Assembly: GCA_016210515.1 (NCBI GenBank)
Contig: JACQTZ010000021.1
Coordinates: forward strand, 1-59,305
Length of the DNA stretch: 59,305 nt
DNA from: Chloroflexota bacterium
GTDB taxonomy: Bacteria; Chloroflexota; Dehalococcoidia; UBA2985
Direction of reading: 5' to 3'
Under the pieces are notes generated by a model that was not told the DNA's origin, made no database searches, and saw only the letters and a list, made by a program, of their open reading frames with translations. Positions within the stretch are counted from its first letter, which is position 1, and every line of letters starts with the position of its first letter. Of the stretch, positions 16,849 to 24,190 are shown piece by piece. A program made the position numbers and the translations under genes.

Positions 16849-17706
16849 TTACCTCGCCTTTTCCAGCACCAGGGGCGCGTGGTCCCGGTTGGCCCACTCT
16901 CCCATGGAGCCGTCGTAGTTGCGGACGCGAGGGTAGCCCAGCAGGGTGAGAACGAAGGCTCCGTGCGCCGCACGGATTCCTCCCTGTCAGTAGGTGATGA
17001 CTTGCTTGTCTGGGGTGACGCCGCGCTCCTCCAGCATGGCTCGCAGCTCGCGAGCCGGCCTGATGGTCTGGTGCTTGTCGCTGGTGACGAAGTTGAGCCA
17101 CTCCAGGTGTACCGCCCCAGGCACGTGGCCCGCCCGCCGGTTCCCCCGATCGTTGGTGCCCTCCCACTCGCCATCGGAGCGCACGTCGAGGAAAACGGTG
17201 TTCGACTGCCCTACGCAGGAGACACCGTAGTCCATCATGCACACCAGGCCGGGGCGCTCCCTGGGAGTGAAGGTAGCCTGCGCGGTTTGAGGCACGTCGG
17301 TGGTCACCGGACGGCCCTCGTCGAACCACTTGTTCCAGCCACCGTTGAGCACCTTGACGTTGCTGTGCCCGTAGTAGTTGAGGACCCACCAGACGCGAGC
17401 GGCGTAGAGGCCGCCGAACCCGTCGTAGGTTACCACCAGGGTGTCGTCCCCGATTCCTATGCTGCCCATGAGCTGGGCAACCTGCTCTGCGGACGCCACA
17501 AGGGGGTGGCTAGTGGGGTCTTTGGGATAGTCGGGGTGCTTGATGTAGTGGTGCTCGCGAATGCCCACGGCGTTGGTGATGTGGGCGCGACGGTAGCCAT
17601 CGTACTGGTCGCAGTCCACTATTCGCAGGTTGCGGTCGTTCAGGCGGGCCTCAAGCCAGTCCGACTCCACCAGAAGCTCAGGGTGGGCATAGCTGTCACT
17701 GGTCAT
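16849..17706 (-). CDS. two-domain rhodanese/thiosulfate sulfurtransferase with in-frame TGA at the catalytic cysteine (probable selenocysteine)
   Basis: Sulfurtransferase of the SseA/TST type. The N-terminal (inactive) rhodanese domain holds [17 protein letters not shown], and the C-terminal one holds [13 protein letters not shown] and [11 protein letters not shown]. The frame reads VITY, then TGA at 16989-16987, then [18 protein letters not shown] and a normal family C-terminus ([10 protein letters not shown]) to TAA at 16849. Reading through gives 285 aa, the usual family length. The TGA is codon 240, exactly where the family has its catalytic Cys ([10 protein letters not shown]). A SECIS-like hairpin follows at once. 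ATG 17706 has AGGAGGTG upstream. The alternatives, a TGC-to-TGA mutation or a sequencing error, are less likely given the hairpin and the intact remainder. Confidence 0.82.
16954..16983 (-). promoter_or_regulatory. candidate bacterial SECIS element
   Basis: Immediately downstream of the TGA the mRNA can fold as GGAGG (+4 to +8) with CCUUC (+29 to +33), a small A-A/G internal loop, then a perfect 7-bp stem UCCGUGC/GCACGGA and apical loop GGC. The apical GG lies at +18/+19 after the UGA. Bacterial SECIS elements are known to place a G in the first loop positions about 16-37 bases after the UGA, so geometry and loop fit. No folding program was run. Confidence 0.7.
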
Positions 17707-17882
17707 GGCTCACCTCCTGGGAAAGCGCCTTGCCGAATCTTGTGCCCATGATTGTATCATAGACGGCAGGCGTTCCAGACGCGTTCATGCCGGGCAGCGC
17801 TTGAGTTGCGCGAGAGCACGGGTTTCCCTACAATGGGCGTGCAGCAACCGACTATTGGCACTCCACGTCCCAGGAGCAAAAC

Positions 17883-18089
17883 ATGGCCGAACGCCCCGAA
17901 CTGACCTGTGAGACCTTTCTGACCCTTGCGCGACAGCAAGGGTTGGAGATGGACATACCCCATCTCCAGGGGCTGTTTCCAGAGGTGCAGGCCATGTTCC
18001 AGCGCATCAAGCTGCTCGACCAGGTGGACACCTCCGGCATCCTGCCAGGCCCCAGCTTCATCCTCACCGACACGGGCGCACCCGAGTAG
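17883..18089 (+). CDS. GatC/AtzG-like small subunit of an amidase
   Basis: 68-aa helical protein resembling the short GatC-type partner of amidases, with FPEVQAMFQRIKLLDQVDTSG in the GatC-like C-terminal helix and loop. ATG 17883 has AGGAG seven bases upstream. The stop lies two bases before the amidase GTG, so both are made together. AtzG-type subunits stabilise hydrolases acting on small amides; that role is inferred from context. Confidence 0.7.
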   Translation: MAERPELTCETFLTLARQQGLEMDIPHLQGLFPEVQAMFQRIKLLDQVDTSGILPGPSFILTDTGAPE

Positions 18090-18091
18090 AC

Positions 18092-19504
18092 GTGCCGAAC
18101 GAAGACCTGACCCAGCTTACCGTGGCCCAACTGGGCGCACGCATCCAGCGCGGGGATGTCTCCCCCTTGGAGGTGGCCGAGGCCTTTCTCCACCGCATAG
18201 ATGCCCTGGAGCCGCGACTCAACGCCTTCATAACCCGCATGGATGAGCACGCCTTGCAAGCGGCCAGTGAAGCAGAAGAAGAGCTTGTGCAAGGGGAGTA
18301 CTGCGGCCTCTTTCACGGCATTCCCGTGGGCTTGAAAGACCTGTTCTGGACCAGGGGCATCCGCACCACCTCCGGCTCGCTGATAGATAGGGAGTTCGTG
18401 CCTGCCGAGGACTCGGCTGTGGCCTCACGGATGATAGACGCAGGTGCATACTGCATTGGCAAGCTCCACATGACGGAGTTCGCCTTCGACGGCACCAGCC
18501 TTAACCCCCACTACGGCCCAGCGCGCAACCCGTGGGACACGACGCGAATGGCCGGCGGCTCCAGCAGCGGCCCCGCAGTGGCGGTCGCTAGTGGCGAGGT
18601 CCCCATCGCCATAGGCACAGACACAGGAGGGTCGGTACGCGTGCCCGCGGCCTTGTGTGGCATCACCGGCCTCAAACCCACCTTTGGCCTCATCAGCAGG
18701 TACGGCGTCACGCCCCTGTCCTGGTCTATGGACCACGTTGGCCCCCTGGCCCGAACGGTGCGGGACGCAGCGTTGGCCCTGAACATGCTGGCGGGCCACG
18801 ACTCGCGAGACCCGGCCTCCGTTCAAATAGCTCCACAAGACTATTCAAAAGAGCTGGGGAGGGAAGTGAAGGACACACGCATTGGCGTGCCGCGTGAGTT
18901 TGTCTGGGAGGTGATGGACTCCGAGGTGGAGCAGGCATTTCGCGCCGCCCTGGCCCAGATGGAGTCGCTGGGGGCGAGAGTTCGGGAGGTCTCCATCCCT
19001 GACCTGGGGCTGATTAACGCCGCGGGAAGCGTGGTGCAGACGGCGGAGGCCGCCACCATCCACCGTTCGCGAGTGCTGGCCCAGGGACACCACTTCGACC
19101 CTGTAATCCGGCGGCGCATCGAGAGCGGGCTGTTCATCCCTGCCGAGGCGTACCTCCATGCGCAGCAAGTGAGGGCCAAACTCAAAAGGAGGCTGCTGGA
19201 AACCTTCGCGGAAATAGACCTGCTAGCCACGCCGACCACGGCCATCGCCGCGCCCGGCATCGAGCAAGAGCGAGTGACCATACACGGGCAGGACGTGCCC
19301 ATAAGGGAGGCCCTGTTGCGTATCACCCGTATTTTCAGCGCCGTGGGGCTGCCCGCCATCTCGGTGCCCTGTGGGTTCACCAGGGGCGGCCTTCCAGTCG
19401 GCTTGCAGCTGGTCGGCAAGCCCTTTACTGAGAGCCTTCTGCTGCGGGTGGCCCATGCCTACCAGGAGTCCACACTCTGGCACCTTCGTAGACCCGAGTT
19501 GTGA
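18092..19504 (+). CDS. amidase signature family enzyme
   Basis: 470-aa amidase with the Ser-cisSer-Lys triad: Lys82 in GLKDLF, the cis-Ser in the GGSSSG segment (157-159), and nucleophile Ser181 in GTDTGGSVRVPAALCG. It resembles GatA, but no gatB lies nearby and the partner is a short GatC/AtzG-like protein, so it could be a stand-alone amidase or a distant GatA. The start is GTG 18092. It ends 70 bases before recF. Confidence 0.88.
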   Translation: MPNEDLTQLTVAQLGARIQRGDVSPLEVAEAFLHRIDALEPRLNAFITRMDEHALQAASEAEEELVQGEYCGLFHGIPVGLKDLFWTRGIRTTSGSLIDREFVPAEDSAVASRMIDAGAYCIGKLHMTEFAFDGTSLNPHYGPARNPWDTTRMAGGSSSGPAVAVASGEVPIAIGTDTGGSVRVPAALCGITGLKPTFGLISRYGVTPLSWSMDHVGPLARTVRDAALALNMLAGHDSRDPASVQIAPQDYSKELGREVKDTRIGVPREFVWEVMDSEVEQAFRAALAQMESLGARVREVSIPDLGLINAAGSVVQTAEAATIHRSRVLAQGHHFDPVIRRRIESGLFIPAEAYLHAQQVRAKLKRRLLETFAEIDLLATPTTAIAAPGIEQERVTIHGQDVPIREALLRITRIFSAVGLPAISVPCGFTRGGLPVGLQLVGKPFTESLLLRVAHAYQESTLWHLRRPEL

Positions 19505-19516
19505 AGGCGCAGGATG

Positions 19517-19544
19517 GGGACACAATCAACTCCTCTGCTATAAT
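19517..19544 (+). promoter_or_regulatory. probable promoter of recF
   Basis: GGGACA (19517-19522), 16 bases, then a perfect TATAAT (19539-19544), 29 bases before the recF GTG. The -35 half is weak. Confidence 0.45.
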
Positions 19545-19573
19545 GGGGCCAGCCTGGATGAGCCACCCCGAGG

Positions 19574-20734
19574 GTGCTGCCCGTGTACGTCTCCCACCTG
19601 AGCCTCACCAACTTCCGCAACTACCACCGCCTGGAGATGGACATTCCTGCGGGCCTGGTGGTTATCTTTGGAGGCAACGCCCAGGGAAAGTCCAACCTGC
19701 TTGAAGCGGTGTATCTTCTGTCCATCGCCAAGGCTTATCGGGCCAGTGGCGATCGGGAAGCTATCTGTAGGGCGGCCGTCGAGGACCCGGACCACACCCA
19801 GGTCCTGGGCATCGTCCATAGGGGACAGGACAGGGTGCGCATTGCGGTGGACATGCACCTGGAACAGTCCCTTCTCGAAGATGGCCAGCCCTATCTTCGT
19901 AAAGACGTCAGGGTCAACGGCGTCCACGTTTCGGCCTCGGACCTGGTGGGAGTGGTCAACGCCGTCCTATTCGATGCCGAGGATATCCAGCTGGTCTCTG
20001 GACCTCCAGCGATACGACGCCGTTACCTGGACATCCTCATATGCCAGCTAGACAGGCCCTATCTCCGAGCCCTCCAGAGATACCAGAAGGTGGTGTACCA
20101 GCGGAACCATCTCCTGCGCCTCCTGAGAGAGCGCAGAGCACAGCCTGGGGAGATGGATTTCTGGAACGAGGCCATGGTGCAGGAGGGTGCTCACATAACT
20201 CTAAGGCGGCATCAGGTCGTCCAGGAGCTACGGCAGCTTGTCAGTGGCCTCCACTGCGAGCTGACCGAGGCCCAGGAGGAGCTGAGCATGGAGTATGTCC
20301 CCAGCGTTCCTCTGGAGGGTGTGGAGAAGGAGGACATCCACCGTTCTTTCCAGCGTACCCTGGAGGAGGGCCGGGAAAGGGAGATGGCCCTGGGTTCATC
20401 CCAGTGGGGGCCGCACAGGGACGACCTGCGCCTTATGGTGGGAGGAATGGAGGCAGCCAGCTACGCGTCCAGGGGCCAGGCTCGCACCCTGGCCATCTCC
20501 CTGAAGCTGGCCGAGGGAACCCTGCTGGAAAGAGAGCGTGGCGAATCCCCAATCCTGCTGCTAGACGACGTTTTTTCGGAGTTGGACGCCTCCCGGCGTC
20601 GTCGCCTCCTGGAGTACGTCTCCCGTAGCCAGCAGGCCCTGGTCTCCACCACCGACCTGGACAGGATCGAGAGCCACTTTCTGGCCCAGGCCAGCAAGTT
20701 CCTGGTGGGAAAGGGGAGCGTCAGCCCCCTTTGA
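19574..20734 (+). CDS. recF: DNA replication and repair protein RecF
   Basis: SMC-like ATPase that helps load RecA at gaps (386 aa). It begins with the RecF strand YVSHLSLTNFRNY, then Walker A GGNAQGKSN, signature region YASRGQARTLAISLKLA, Walker B ILLLDDVFSELD and a terminal STTD segment. The start is GTG at 19574 or GTG at 19583. It is not next to dnaA, dnaN or gyrB, unlike in many bacteria. Confidence 0.95.
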   Translation: MLPVYVSHLSLTNFRNYHRLEMDIPAGLVVIFGGNAQGKSNLLEAVYLLSIAKAYRASGDREAICRAAVEDPDHTQVLGIVHRGQDRVRIAVDMHLEQSLLEDGQPYLRKDVRVNGVHVSASDLVGVVNAVLFDAEDIQLVSGPPAIRRRYLDILICQLDRPYLRALQRYQKVVYQRNHLLRLLRERRAQPGEMDFWNEAMVQEGAHITLRRHQVVQELRQLVSGLHCELTEAQEELSMEYVPSVPLEGVEKEDIHRSFQRTLEEGREREMALGSSQWGPHRDDLRLMVGGMEAASYASRGQARTLAISLKLAEGTLLERERGESPILLLDDVFSELDASRRRRLLEYVSRSQQALVSTTDLDRIESHFLAQASKFLVGKGSVSPL

Positions 20735-20802
20735 TGTGTTGGTTTCGGGTTGCAATAGACTAAGAGGGTGTTTCCAAAGGGATGCGCTACATTGTGAACC
20801 GG

Positions 20803-20909
20803 CTACCCCCTCTCTGACTCTCCCCCGTGCAACGGGGGAGAGAAATCCCTTCCTCCGCTCGCGGGGGAAGGTTAGAGCTTGCCCTGAGCGAAGCCGAAGG
20901 GATGGGGGC
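20803..20909. repeat. dispersed palindromic repeat, family A copy 3
   Basis: CCCCCTCTCTGACTCTCCCC, hairpin CTCCCCCGTGCAACGGGGGAG, a CCTTCCTCCGC/GCGGGGGAAGG arm, then GCTTGCCCTGAGCGAAGCCGAAGG. The last part links family A with the CCTGAGCGAAG module of family B. Confidence 0.8.
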
Positions 20910-20933
20910 TTTCCGTGGGTTGGGGAACGGCTT

Positions 20934-21470
20934 CTAAGCACTGCCAGAGGCGTAGCTTTCCCAGCGGATTATGTCCTCCACAGCTAGTCGTTGCCGTTCC
21001 GCGGGCGGTTGGTCAGGATACCCTACGCCCATAACCATGGGCACGGACAAGTTATCGGGGATGGACAGAATTTCGCGAACAGAGTTCTGTCTTCGTTCAC
21101 TTTCTTCGGAGTTGTCACTCTGGTACATCTCTGCCCAGGCTGCCCCCAGTCCCAGATCTGTTGCCGTTAGCCATATGGTGTAAGCCGCGATGCTGCAGTC
21201 CTCAAGCCAGTATCGCGTCGCTGCGGCATCGGCCACTATAGCGATTCCCGCCGGCACCGAAGCCAGCCAGCTACAGGTGCGAGCTATGCCACCGAGACGG
21301 GTCAGAGTATCCTTCTGCGTAGTTACCACAAAACGCCAGGGGTTCCTGTTGGCTCCCGAGGGCGAGTAACGGGCAACATCGATGAGCTTGAGCAGCGTAT
21401 CTTGCGGCACTGGCTTTGGCAAGAAGCTTTTGATGCTGCGGCGGGTCTGCAATACCTGGAGTGTTTCCAT
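20934..21470 (-). CDS. nitroreductase-family flavoprotein
   Basis: 178-aa FMN-dependent oxidoreductase fold. The N-terminal RRSIKSFLPKPVP and the ARYSPSGANRNPWRF motif bind FMN phosphate, and GLGAAWAEMY with VMGVGYPDQPP is typical of the family. Substrates of such enzymes vary widely (nitro compounds, quinones, flavin cleavage as in BluB-like members) and cannot be told here. ATG 21470. The gene is divergent from the thiamine riboswitch operon. Confidence 0.87.
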   Translation of the reverse strand: METLQVLQTRRSIKSFLPKPVPQDTLLKLIDVARYSPSGANRNPWRFVVTTQKDTLTRLGGIARTCSWLASVPAGIAIVADAAATRYWLEDCSIAAYTIWLTATDLGLGAAWAEMYQSDNSEESERRQNSVREILSIPDNLSVPMVMGVGYPDQPPAERQRLAVEDIIRWESYASGSA

Positions 21471-21534
21471 AGCCTGTCAAAACCTCCCCAAATAATATGG
21501 ATTCTAAATCTATCCCCAACACAGTTGCTGCTGA

Positions 21535-21550
21535 TACGACTTTTGTCGTA
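21535..21550. repeat. small perfect inverted repeat in the divergent promoter region
   Basis: TACGAC-TTTT-GTCGTA lies between the nitroreductase start and the riboswitch promoter. It could be an operator half-site pair or a short hairpin; nothing else distinguishes the two. Confidence 0.35.
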
Positions 21551-21581
21551 GAAACGGACGTGCTGGTTTTCCACGCACCAA

Positions 21582-21611
21582 TTGACTACTAGCTGCCACT
21601 TATCATACTAT
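21582..21611 (+). promoter_or_regulatory. promoter of the TPP-riboswitch operon
   Basis: TTGACT (21582-21587), 18 bases, TACTAT (21606-21611); the transcript would start near 21618, about 30 bases before the aptamer. Confidence 0.55.
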
Positions 21612-21644
21612 GCAGGTGAGTCCTCTTTGTAACAACTGAATAGA

Positions 21645-21747
21645 GTCCAGCGGGAGCTTGGGAGTGCCAGGCTGAGAGGCCCCGATGCATGGGGGCGACC
21701 GTGGGAACCTGAACTGGGTAATGCCAGCGGAGGGAGAGCGCACCTGT
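21645..21747 (+). ncRNA. TPP riboswitch (THI element)
   Basis: Aptamer core read directly: GCGGGAGC, GGGAGTGCCAGGCTGAGAGG, the variable P3 arm CCCCGATGCATGGGGG, then GAACCTGAACTGGGTAATGC and CAGCGGAGGGA. CTGAGA and the CTGGGTAATGCCAGCG-type 3' core are the diagnostic parts. Followed by an intrinsic terminator, it should shut transcription off when thiamine pyrophosphate is plentiful. Confidence 0.95.
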
Positions 21748-21757
21748 TCACTCTTTG

Positions 21758-21787
21758 CACCGCTGATAGCCCGGCGGTGTTTTGTTT
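21758..21787 (+). terminator. intrinsic terminator of the TPP riboswitch
   Basis: CACCGC and GCGGTG form a 6-bp stem with a 10-base loop, directly followed by TTTTGTTT. It lies ten bases after the aptamer, so it is the expression platform. Confidence 0.8.
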
Positions 21788-21824
21788 ACAGGCGCCAGCT
21801 TTGACTGGACATAAAGGAGCTAGG

Positions 21825-22259
21825 ATGAAGCTTTGGAGCGAGGAAGTAGCTGAGGCAAGGGCGTTGATCGAGTCGGTGGTCAAGGAGCTTGATCCCGGGC
21901 TGGAATGCGACGCAGACGGACACCGCGGGTTCTACAACGACACGGTGGACGTGGTTCTGAGCAAAGGGGAGCGAAAAGCGTTCGTTGTAGTATCAGCTGA
22001 GTCTTGGATCAACGCAAAGACGAATCCACAAGTAATGAAGCAGGCATTCAACAGGGTCATTGGCGAGTTGAAATTGGAGCCGGACAAGGTGTTCTTGATT
22101 ACTACGGCGGGCCTTAAGGAAGTTGCTCTGGGGACGGAATGGGAAGCATTGAAGGAACCCGGAGGCTGGACCAAATTCGAGGACGAGGCTGCTTTTGTGG
22201 AGGGGGATAGAGAAGCAGAACGTATGATAAACCAATTGAAGGGTAAATTGGAGTCATAG
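21825..22259 (+). CDS. protein of unknown function, first gene after the TPP riboswitch
   Basis: 144 aa, not recognised. It is predicted soluble, acidic and mixed alpha/beta, with a run of beta strands (FYNDTVDVVLS, KAFVVVSAE) and the helix NPQVMKQAFNRVIGEL; there is no resemblance to any thiamine enzyme. ATG 21825 has AAGGAG seven bases upstream. The stop TAG is immediately followed by the GTG of a RelE-like gene, so the two form a pair. Base composition is visibly less GC-rich than thiG downstream, which hints at insertion into a thiamine operon. Confidence 0.65.
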   Translation: MKLWSEEVAEARALIESVVKELDPGLECDADGHRGFYNDTVDVVLSKGERKAFVVVSAESWINAKTNPQVMKQAFNRVIGELKLEPDKVFLITTAGLKEVALGTEWEALKEPGGWTKFEDEAAFVEGDREAERMINQLKGKLES

Positions 22260-22523
22260 GTGTATTTGTTCTTTAGGCCATCGGCATTGAGCATCTGGCG
22301 CGACGAATTGCCCCAATGGCAGAAAGAGCGAGTATCTGAGCGAGCAGTTGGGCTTCTACACGAACCACGGCCTCGAGCTGCACAATCTTTGGTAGTGTCA
22401 TCGGGCGAAGAAAGATACGAGGTATGGCAAGGTGACCTACGGATTGTCTACAGCATTTACAAAGACGACGATGGGCATGACGTGCTCATAGGCGTCTTGA
22501 GGATTGAGGAATATGGTAGCTAA
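22260..22523 (+). CDS. RelE/ParE-fold small protein (possible toxin)
   Basis: 87 aa with the RelE-type C-terminal sheet pattern [18 protein letters not shown] followed by [11 protein letters not shown]. The N-terminal helix pair [13 protein letters not shown] fits the same fold. The start is GTG 22260, abutting the previous stop. The last 11 bases overlap the thiG start. If it is a toxin, the 144-aa upstream gene would be an unusual antitoxin; it could also be a non-toxic relative. Confidence 0.6.
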   Translation: MYLFFRPSALSIWRDELPQWQKERVSERAVGLLHEPRPRAAQSLVVSSGEERYEVWQGDLRIVYSIYKDDDGHDVLIGVLRIEEYGS

Positions 22524-23292
22524 CTTGACCATCGCCGGCAAACAGTTCACGTCCCGCCTGATTCTGGGCACAGGGAAGTACCGCTCCATGGAGGAGATGG
22601 TGAGCGCCATCGAGGCCTCCGGCACGGAGATGATCACCGTTGCGCTCCGCCGCCTGGACCTGGACGACCCCAATAAGAAGACCCTGCTGGACTACATAGA
22701 CTGGAGCAAGTACCAGATTCTCCCCAATACCGCAGGCTGCCGCACTCCGGAGGAGGCCCTTACCGTCGCCCGGCTGTCCCGGGCTATGGGCCTCTCCGAC
22801 TGGATCAAGCTGGAGGTTATTCCAGACCCCAAATACCTTCTTCCAGACCCCATCGGGACCCTGGAGGCGGCGAAAGCCCTTATTGCTGAAGGCTTCACTG
22901 TGCTCCCCTATATCCATGCCGACCCCGTCCTGGCCAGGAAGCTCCAGGAGATGGGGTGCGCCACGGTGATGCCCCTGGGCTCGGCCATAGGCTCCGGGCA
23001 GGGAATCCACACTGCGGAGGAGATTCAGATAATCATCGAGCAGGCCACCGTCCCCGTCGTGGTGGACGCGGGTCTGGGAGTCCCCTCGGACGCCGCGCAG
23101 GCCATGGAGATGGGGGCCGACGCCGTCCTGGTGAACACCGCCATTGCCCAGGCGGGCAACCCAGCCCTCATGGCCGAGGCCTTTCGCCAGGGGGTGGAGG
23201 CGGGGTTCAAAGCCTTCCACGCGGGACGAATTGCCAGGAGAACCTACGCGTCTGCCAGCAGCCCCCTTGAGGGCGTGGTGGGGCGAAGCTGA
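22513..23292 (+). CDS. thiG: thiazole synthase
   Basis: Makes the thiazole phosphate of thiamine from deoxyxylulose phosphate, dehydroglycine and ThiS thiocarboxylate. The 259 aa hold the TIM-barrel motifs [10 protein letters not shown], the Schiff-base Lys99 in [37 protein letters not shown] and [16 protein letters not shown] 22513 is the family start. The gene overlaps the RelE-like gene by 11 bases, so the thiamine genes follow the riboswitch only through two foreign-looking genes. Confidence 0.95.
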   Translation: MVANLTIAGKQFTSRLILGTGKYRSMEEMVSAIEASGTEMITVALRRLDLDDPNKKTLLDYIDWSKYQILPNTAGCRTPEEALTVARLSRAMGLSDWIKLEVIPDPKYLLPDPIGTLEAAKALIAEGFTVLPYIHADPVLARKLQEMGCATVMPLGSAIGSGQGIHTAEEIQIIIEQATVPVVVDAGLGVPSDAAQAMEMGADAVLVNTAIAQAGNPALMAEAFRQGVEAGFKAFHAGRIARRTYASASSPLEGVVGRS

Positions 23293-23307
23293 ATTGAGGT
23301 GAAACCT

Positions 23308-23967
23308 GTGCCCCCTGTACCCGTCCCTTGCCTCTGCCTGGTGACCGACAGGACGCTGTGCGGCCCCAACCTGTTGGAGAAGAAGGTTGCCGCGGCGATG
23401 TCGGGGGGAGTGGATATGGTGCAGCTTCGTGAGAAAGACCTGCCCGCAAGCGAGCTTCTGGAGCTGGCCTTGAAGCTGCGCTCCATCACCAGGGGGAAGG
23501 CCCTTCTCGTAATCAACGATCGCCTGGATGTGGCCCTGGCCGCCGGAGCCGATGGCCTTCATCTACCCCAGGACTCGCTTTCCGTTCAAGACGCCAGGCG
23601 GGTAGTGCCGTCGCACCTTCTGGTGGGCAAGTCCGTCCACGACCTCACCAGCACATCTCTGGCGGCAAAGGAAGGCGCAGACTACCTGGTCCTGGGCACC
23701 ATCTTCCCCACCTCCTCGCACCCCGGTGCTCACACCGGCGGCCTCAACCTCATATCTACCGTGACGCGCCAGGTGGACGCTCCCGTGCTGGCCATTGGTG
23801 GCGTTAACTCCAGCAATGTGGCCTCGGTGGTGGGGGCGGGGGCGAAGGGGGTCGCCGTCATCAGCGCCATCCTGGCTGCGCCGGACCCGGAAAGGGCTGC
23901 CAGGGAGCTGAAGCACTCCCTGATAGCAGCTTGGGAAGCCAGGGAAGGGCTTGCTCTGCACTCATAA
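23308..23967 (+). CDS. thiE: thiamine-phosphate synthase
   Basis: Joins the pyrimidine and thiazole moieties. 219 aa with CLVTDRTLCG, VDMVQLREKDL, LLVINDRLDVALAAGADGLHLPQ, the phosphate loop TIFPTSSHPG and VLAIGGVN. GTG 23308 is chosen because GAGGTGA lies six bases upstream; that same site overlaps the GTG at 23299. Confidence 0.94.
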   Translation: MPPVPVPCLCLVTDRTLCGPNLLEKKVAAAMSGGVDMVQLREKDLPASELLELALKLRSITRGKALLVINDRLDVALAAGADGLHLPQDSLSVQDARRVVPSHLLVGKSVHDLTSTSLAAKEGADYLVLGTIFPTSSHPGAHTGGLNLISTVTRQVDAPVLAIGGVNSSNVASVVGAGAKGVAVISAILAAPDPERAARELKHSLIAAWEAREGLALHS

Positions 23968-23971
23968 GCTC

Positions 23972-24175
23972 GTGATTACCCTGACCATCAACGGCCGACG
24001 CCGAAAGCTAGAGGGGCCTACCCCGCTCATAGATTTCCTTCGTTCCAGTGGAGTCAACATTCAGTTCATTGCCGTGGCTCGCAACGGAGAGGTGGTGGAA
24101 AGAGGGCGCTTTTCTGAGGTTATTCTGGACGAAGGGGATGAGGTTGAGATAGTCCGCCCCGTGGGTGGCGGATAA
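23972..24175 (+). CDS. thiS: sulfur carrier protein ThiS
   Basis: 67-aa ubiquitin-like carrier ending in the required Gly-Gly tail (VRPVGGG). The LTINGRRRKLE strand and IAVARNGEVVERGRF motif are typical. GTG 23972 lies four bases after the thiE stop. Carboxy-terminal adenylation would need ThiF or a MoeB-like protein, which is not in the window. Confidence 0.88.
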   Translation: MITLTINGRRRKLEGPTPLIDFLRSSGVNIQFIAVARNGEVVERGRFSEVILDEGDEVEIVRPVGGG

Positions 24176-24190
24176 GCCCACGAAGGGAGC

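Noticed and set aside
16987..17706. Rhodanese as a truncated 239-aa protein or simple pseudogene
   Set aside because: The frame continues intact after TGA to a normal family C-terminus, the TGA is exactly the catalytic Cys codon, and a SECIS-like hairpin follows; a random nonsense mutation would rarely meet all three.
22486..23562. 358-aa open frame antisense to thiG and thiE
   Set aside because: Shadow of two intact thiamine genes; composition is typical of reverse-strand frames in GC-rich DNA.
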